Position numbers and translations under genes: made by a program | NCBI RefSeq assembly: GCF_900109945.1 | Contig: NZ_FOBX01000005.1 | Span: forward strand, 1-64,000 | Reading direction: 5' to 3' | Source: Bradyrhizobium sp. OK095 | GTDB taxonomy: Bacteria > Pseudomonadota > Alphaproteobacteria > Rhizobiales > Xanthobacteraceae | Length of the DNA stretch: 64,000 bases | Notes under the pieces: model-generated | What the model saw: only the letters and a program-made list of their open reading frames with translations | What the model was told of the DNA's origin: nothing | Databases searched by the model: none | In this document: positions 59,539-64,000 of the stretch, one piece after another | Layout of the letters: each line of letters opens with the position of its first letter | Numbering within the stretch: the stretch's first letter is position 1

Positions 59539-62500
59539 AGCTGCCCCGCCCCATCCCCGACGAGGTCCGCGCGCGGCAGGCGCGTGCATCCGATCCGACC
59601 GCGTCGGCCTTCGTGTCGGCCAATGCCGGCTCGGGCAAGACCCATGTGCTGGTGCAGCGCGTGATTCGCCTCTTGCTGTCGGGCGTGCCGCCGGAAAAGA
59701 TCCTCTGCATCACCTTCACCAAGGCCGCCGCCGCCAACATGGCCGAGCGCGTGTTCACCACGCTTGGCCATTGGGTCACGCTTGACGATACCGGGCTCGA
59801 CGCCGCGATCCGTGCGGTCGGCATCCCGCATCCCAGCGCAAAAATACGCCGCGACGCGCGAAAGCTTTTCGCCTGCGCACTGGAGACGCCCGGCGGATTG
59901 AAGGTGCAGACCATCCACGCACTATGCACGCGCCTGCTCCAGCAGTTTCCGTTCGAGGCCAATGTGCCCGCGCGCTTTTCCGTGATCGACGAGCGCGACC
60001 AGACCGACATGATGGAGCGCGCCAATCTGAAAGTGCTGCTGGAAGCCGCGCGCGACCCGGAGAGCGTCACCGGCCGCGCGCTGCTGACCGCGATGGAGAG
60101 CGCCGCAGACGTCACTTTCAAAGAGGTCGTACGCGAGGCCTGTCTCAGCCGCGATCATTTCATGGCCTGGACTGATGAGGCCGGCAACGCCGGCGCGGCG
60201 GCTGACCAGATGGGAGCCGTGCTGGGCGTCGATGCGAGCGACCGCATCGAGGACGTCGAGACGGAGATTCTCGACGGCCCGTACTTGTCGCGAGCGCGCT
60301 GGGCTGACATCGCATTCGCGCTGGAGAACGGCAGCAAGTCCGACAACGATCAGGCGAGCCGGCTTCGTGAGGCAAAGGTGTTTTCCGGGGCTGCGCAGGT
60401 CGATGCCTATCTCGGCGTCTTCCTCACCGACGAAAAGCTGCCGCGCAAGGCGGTGCTGACCAAGAAGTTTGGCGAGAACAATCCCTCCGTCGCACGCCTG
60501 TTCGAGAACGAAGCGCAGCGCCTCAGTGGATTGATCGAGAAGCGCCGTGCGGTCACCATGCGCGACCGCACCGCGGCCCTGCTGCACATCGCGACTGCCG
60601 CTGCCGCAAACTATCGCCGCGAGAAGCAGGAGCGCGGCCTGCTCGACTACGACGATCTCATCGACAAGACGCTGGCCATGCTCAACCGCGTCTCCTCGGG
60701 CTGGGTGCATTACAAGCTCGACCGCGGCGTCGACCATGTGTTGATCGACGAAGCCCAGGACACCAGCCCGCGGCAATGGGACATCGTCGCGCACATCATC
60801 TCGGAATTCACCGCCGGCGAAGGCGCGCGCGAGGGGCTGAACCGCACCGTCTTCGCCGTCGGCGACGAGAAGCAGTCGATCTTCTCGTTCCAGGGCGCCG
60901 ACCCCCATGAATTCGACGCGCGCAAGCGGGAGCTGAATCGGAAGTTCACGGCGGCCGGGCTGAAATTTGATCCCGTCGCCTTTACCTATTCGTTCCGCTC
61001 GGGCGCCGCGATCCTGCACTCGGTCGACCACGTCTTCCGCGAACCCCAGATCTACAAGAGCATCCATTCGGTCGAGATCGGCCATCCCCTGCACAATGCG
61101 CTCGCCGATGCAGGTCCGAGCGTGATCGAGCTTTGGGACCTGGCAGTCGCCGACGACCGGCAGGAGATCGAAGGCTGGCGCGCACCGTTCGACGGCGTCG
61201 CCGCCACCAGCCCAGAAGTGAAACTTGCCCGCCGCATCCAGACCGAGATCAAGCGGCTGGTCGAGAGCGGCACGCTGACGGGACACGAGGGCGAGCGCCG
61301 TCCGTTGCGCTATGGCGACATGCTGATTTTGGTGCGCCGGCGCGGCAACGCGTTCGACGCCGTGATCCAGGCGCTGAAGCACGCGAATGTCCCCGTTGCC
61401 GGTGCCGACCGGCTCAAGCTCACCGAGCACATCGGCATCATCGACCTCATGAACCTTGCGGACGCGCTGCTGCTGCCGCAGGACGACCTCGCGCTTGCGG
61501 TGGCGCTGAAGAGCCCGCTGTTCGGGCTCGATGACGACGAACTGTTCCAGCTTGCCCATGGCCGCAAGGGATCGCTGCGGCGCGCGCTCAGCGAGCAGGC
61601 TGCTGGAAGCGAAAAAGTCGCCACAGTGCTGCGGCGACTTGAAGCCTGCGAGATTCGTGCGCACGAGGAAACGCCATTCGCCTTCTACGCCTGGCTGCTC
61701 GGCGGCGATGGCGGCCGCGCGCGCATCCTGCGCCGGCTCGGTCACGAGGCCAACGACGCGCTCGACGAATTTCTGGAGCTGGCGCTGAACTACGAGCGCA
61801 AGGCGCCGGCCTCTCTGCAAGGCTTTATGGCGTGGCTGCGCTCGGCCGACACCGAGGTGAAGCGCGACATGGAGATCACGCGCGACGAGGTGCGGGTAAT
61901 GACCGTGCACGGTGCCAAGGGCCTCGAGGCCTCCGTCGTGTTCATGGTCGACACCACGTCGTCGCCCGCGGATTCGCAGCGGGTCCGGCTGATCCACGTG
62001 CCGCGCGGCAATGGCGGCGAGGTCGTGGTCTGGGCCGGGCGCAAGGCGGACGATCCAAAACCCGTCGCCGACGCGCGCAAGGCCATGATCGAGGAGACCG
62101 AGGACGAATATCGCCGCCTGCTCTATGTCGCGATGACGCGCGCGGCCGACCGGTTGGTCGTCGGCGGCTGCATGCCCGGCAACATGAGGACGGTCCGCAA
62201 GCTGAGCTGGTACGACCTCGTCGATACCGGGCTGACCGGCTCGGGCCTGGACAAAGAGACGATCGAGACGCCGCTCGGCAAGGTGACGCGGTTCGCCCGT
62301 CCCGAAGATGTCACGGCACTGGGCACGCCCGCGACGTCCGTGGACCAATCGGTCGCGCTGCCCGACTGGCTGCGGACGCCGGCACCGCGCGAGACCATCG
62401 ACGACGACCTGGTGCGCCCGTCCGGCCAGTCGGCCGAGGAAGGCCGCAGCGTGCGGTCAGGCGAATCAGTCCAGTCCCGCGCACTGGCGCTGCAACGCGG

Positions 62501-63041
62501 CACGCTGGTGCACCGCCTGCTGCAATCCCTGCCCGACATCGCCATTGAGCGCCGGGGCGAGGCCGCGCTCGGCTTCATGGCGCGCAACGCCTCGGACTGG
62601 GCGGAGGCAGATCGCGCCGCGCTGGCCGATAAGGTGCTCGCCTTGATCGCCGAGCCGCGCTTTGCCCCGGTATTCGCCGCCGGCAGCCGGGCGGAGGTCG
62701 CCATCGTCGGTAAACTCGACCGGCCAGGGGGCTCGCCGGCGCTGGTCTCGGGCCAGATCGACCGGCTGGTCGTTCGTCCGGATGAGGTTTTGATCGTCGA
62801 TTTCAAGACCAACCAGGCGGCGCCCAAAAGCGCGGCCGCGGCGCCCGCCGCCTATGTCCGGCAGCTTGCGCTGTACCGGGCGGTGCTGGCGCGGCTTTAT
62901 CCCCAAAAGCCCATCAGGGCGGTCCTGCTCTGGACCGAGGCTCTTGAATATATGGAGATTTCAGCCCCCGCGCTGGACGCGGCGCTGGCATCCCTTCATC
63001 TCAGTGTGAGCGTCCTTGACCCGGCAAGGGGCCGTTCATAG
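59532..63041 (+). CDS. addA: Double-strand break repair helicase-nuclease AddA
   Basis: AddA is the 3'-5' helicase and nuclease subunit of AddAB. The 1169-residue protein has SF1 motifs: Walker A SANAGSGKTHVLVQR (about 29-43), Ia ILCITFTKAAAANM, II VLIDEAQDTSP, III VGDEKQSIFSFQGADP, IV YSFRSG, V MTVHGAKGLEA and VI LLYVAMTRAADRL. The C-terminal nuclease has SGQIDRLVVRPDEVLIVDFKTN with the PD-(D/E)xK residues and the late YVRQLALYR. It overlaps addB by 7 nt, so stoichiometric translation is expected. Confidence 0.96.
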   Translation: MVKLPRPIPDEVRARQARASDPTASAFVSANAGSGKTHVLVQRVIRLLLSGVPPEKILCITFTKAAAANMAERVFTTLGHWVTLDDTGLDAAIRAVGIPHPSAKIRRDARKLFACALETPGGLKVQTIHALCTRLLQQFPFEANVPARFSVIDERDQTDMMERANLKVLLEAARDPESVTGRALLTAMESAADVTFKEVVREACLSRDHFMAWTDEAGNAGAAADQMGAVLGVDASDRIEDVETEILDGPYLSRARWADIAFALENGSKSDNDQASRLREAKVFSGAAQVDAYLGVFLTDEKLPRKAVLTKKFGENNPSVARLFENEAQRLSGLIEKRRAVTMRDRTAALLHIATAAAANYRREKQERGLLDYDDLIDKTLAMLNRVSSGWVHYKLDRGVDHVLIDEAQDTSPRQWDIVAHIISEFTAGEGAREGLNRTVFAVGDEKQSIFSFQGADPHEFDARKRELNRKFTAAGLKFDPVAFTYSFRSGAAILHSVDHVFREPQIYKSIHSVEIGHPLHNALADAGPSVIELWDLAVADDRQEIEGWRAPFDGVAATSPEVKLARRIQTEIKRLVESGTLTGHEGERRPLRYGDMLILVRRRGNAFDAVIQALKHANVPVAGADRLKLTEHIGIIDLMNLADALLLPQDDLALAVALKSPLFGLDDDELFQLAHGRKGSLRRALSEQAAGSEKVATVLRRLEACEIRAHEETPFAFYAWLLGGDGGRARILRRLGHEANDALDEFLELALNYERKAPASLQGFMAWLRSADTEVKRDMEITRDEVRVMTVHGAKGLEASVVFMVDTTSSPADSQRVRLIHVPRGNGGEVVVWAGRKADDPKPVADARKAMIEETEDEYRRLLYVAMTRAADRLVVGGCMPGNMRTVRKLSWYDLVDTGLTGSGLDKETIETPLGKVTRFARPEDVTALGTPATSVDQSVALPDWLRTPAPRETIDDDLVRPSGQSAEEGRSVRSGESVQSRALALQRGTLVHRLLQSLPDIAIERRGEAALGFMARNASDWAEADRAALADKVLALIAEPRFAPVFAAGSRAEVAIVGKLDRPGGSPALVSGQIDRLVVRPDEVLIVDFKTNQAAPKSAAAAPAAYVRQLALYRAVLARLYPQKPIRAVLLWTEALEYMEISAPALDAALASLHLSVSVLDPARGRS

Positions 63042-63108
63042 GTTGACGGCATGATCCCGGGCGCGATTCCCATGCGCGCCGATTCTTTCAACCGAACGAG
63101 GTACTCCC

Positions 63109-63429
63109 ATGGCCGTTGGCAAGGTTTCTGACACCGACTTCGAAGCCGAAGTGCTCAAGGCGGACGGCCCCGTCGTCGTCGATTTCTGGGCCGAATGGTG
63201 CGGCCCCTGCCGCATGATCGCACCCGCGCTCGACGAGATCGCCGGCGCGATGGGCGACAAGGTCAAGATCGTCAAGCTCAACGTCGACGAGAGCCCGAAG
63301 ACCGCGTCGAAGTATGGCGTGATGTCGATCCCGACCCTGATGATCTTCAAGGGCGGCGAGATGGCCTCCCGCCAGGTCGGCGCGGCGCCGAAGGCGAAGC
63401 TTCAGCAGTGGATCACGTCGGCGGTCTGA
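63109..63429 (+). CDS. trxA: Thioredoxin 1
   Basis: The 106-residue protein is a canonical thioredoxin: [19 protein letters not shown] with the Cys-Gly-Pro-Cys active site near residues 31-34, KVNVDE-type KLNVDESP, cis-Pro in [13 protein letters not shown] and the last helix with AKLQQWI. It reduces ribonucleotide reductase, peroxiredoxins and others. It follows addA by 67 bp with GAACGAGGTA before the ATG and is ended by a good terminator. Confidence 0.97.
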   Translation: MAVGKVSDTDFEAEVLKADGPVVVDFWAEWCGPCRMIAPALDEIAGAMGDKVKIVKLNVDESPKTASKYGVMSIPTLMIFKGGEMASRQVGAAPKAKLQQWITSAV

Positions 63430-63453
63430 TCCGCGACGTCCGAGTTTGTGCAG

Positions 63454-63478
63454 CGGCCGGCGAATAGCCGGCCGTTTT
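63454..63478 (+). terminator. Intrinsic terminator after trxA
   Basis: CGGCCGGC (63454-63461) pairs exactly with GCCGGCCG (63467-63474) around a GAATA loop and is followed by TTTTGTTTT. It lies between trxA and the convergent SRPBCC gene. Confidence 0.85.
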
Positions 63479-63502
63479 GTTTTGCGTAGCCCGGCGCGGG
63501 GT

Positions 63503-63937
63503 TTATTTCCCGGCGGACTTGGCTTCCGCGAGCTTGGCCAGGCTGGCGAGAACCTCGGGAAAATCCGATGCGACAGCAGGTCCAATCTCGGACGCCTGCG
63601 GCCCTCGGGCATCGACGGCGTAAACGACGCGTGTGCGCGCAGGCCCAACGGATTCGATGCGATGGGCAACCAGGATGGCGAGATCTCCAACCCGGGTTTC
63701 GTCGACGAAGCACGCATTCTCGCGAACCTCGACCAGTTGCGAGCGCAGCGCCTCCTCACCGGGCGGCTTCATGGTGAACCAGGTGCCGGCCGCAAACGGC
63801 CCGTCGATGTCGATCTGCTCGATCCCCGCGTTCCAGTTTTTCCAGCCGGGCACGTCGCGAAAGATGCTCCAGATCGTCGCGGCGGTTGCCGACGTCTCGA
63901 TGGCGTATTCGTGTCGCCAGACGTTGTCGTCGTCCAT
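63503..63937 (-). CDS. SRPBCC-fold (START/Bet v1-like) ligand-binding protein
   Basis: The 144-residue protein starts WRHEYAIETSATAATIWSIFRDVPGWKNWNAGIEQ, the typical first strand and helices of the polyketide cyclase/SRPBCC family, and continues with FAAGTWFTMKPPGEE and the long C-terminal helix. It probably binds a hydrophobic ligand; such genes often follow an ArsR regulator. The ATG at 63937 has a G-rich GGGGGGAG site upstream. The window ends 63 nt beyond, so its operon partner, if any, is not visible. Confidence 0.82.
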   Translation of the reverse strand: MDDDNVWRHEYAIETSATAATIWSIFRDVPGWKNWNAGIEQIDIDGPFAAGTWFTMKPPGEEALRSQLVEVRENACFVDETRVGDLAILVAHRIESVGPARTRVVYAVDARGPQASEIGPAVASDFPEVLASLAKLAEAKSAGK

Positions 63938-64000
63938 GGTGTGCTCCCCCCTTTTTATGGTTATACGGCTACTTGACCCACCCCGTCGCCAGCGCGTTCG

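Noticed and set aside
63969..64000. Possible 3' end of another minus-strand gene entering from the right edge (reading NALATGWVK then stop)
   Set aside because: Only about ten codons are visible and another frame also gives a plausible ending; too little to call.

Overview
The window is high-GC alphaproteobacterial chromosome, almost certainly Bradyrhizobium or a very close relative. The Irr protein has the 163-residue length, N-terminal heme motif and His triplet of Bradyrhizobium japonicum Irr. A Mur/Fur-type operator lies in front of it. Several families of short palindromic intergenic repeats look like those common in Bradyrhizobium genomes. The content is core chromosome: there is no insertion sequence, prophage, CRISPR array, rRNA or tRNA gene that I can see.

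Layout. 1-14.3 kb: a soluble triple-PAS chemoreceptor, then tsaB-rimI-mur, a HAD phosphatase, miaB-phoH-ybeY-corC-lnt, an XRE regulator, an M20 peptidase, trmB and a DUF2336 gene. 14.6-25.1 kb: the translation and RNA cluster rimP-nusA-ylxR-infB-rbfA-truB-rpsO-pnp, with a long hairpin in the pnp leader. 25.2-31 kb: divergent katG/oxyR, an acetyltransferase, a tandem pair of secreted proteins of unknown function and an internally deleted glutathione S-transferase. 31.1-34.7 kb: fabA-fabB-fabI, divergent from irr. 34.8-46.3 kb: an accessory set (SH3 protein, 2-hydroxyacid dehydrogenase, LysR/aldo-keto reductase pair, MoeB-like protein, a protease-like protein lacking its catalytic His, an HWE kinase, gamma-glutamyltransferase, an orphan ParA) ending in mutM. 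46.3-50.7 kb: ubiE-ubiB-coaBC-dut. 50.8-63.4 kb: divL, a tsaE-amgK fusion, pilZ, murU, addB-addA, trxA. A SRPBCC protein closes the window.

Themes. Many genes serve tRNA and ribosome function: TsaB and TsaE (t6A37), MiaB (ms2i6A37), TrmB (m7G46), TruB (Psi55), and RimI, RimP, RbfA, YbeY, NusA, IF-2, S15 and PNPase. Iron/manganese control is represented by both Mur and its likely target irr. Cell-envelope work is done by Lnt, the Fab enzymes and the AmgK/MurU peptidoglycan-recycling kinase and uridylyltransferase. Cell-cycle control is represented by a DivL-type kinase with Tyr in place of the phosphoacceptor His.

Most unusual points: (1) coaBC carries an N-terminal ribbon-helix-helix domain of FitA/VapB antitoxin type, with two perfect palindromes just upstream and no usable start codon between the domains, so an antitoxin-like DNA-binding domain appears to have been captured by a coenzyme A biosynthesis enzyme; (2) the same protein has Ala where CoaC enzymes normally have the active-site Cys; (3) a roughly 34-bp imperfect hairpin with a T-tract sits in the pnp leader; (4) two repeat copies abut TAG stop codons of minus-strand genes; (5) there is a tandem pair of secreted orphan paralogues.
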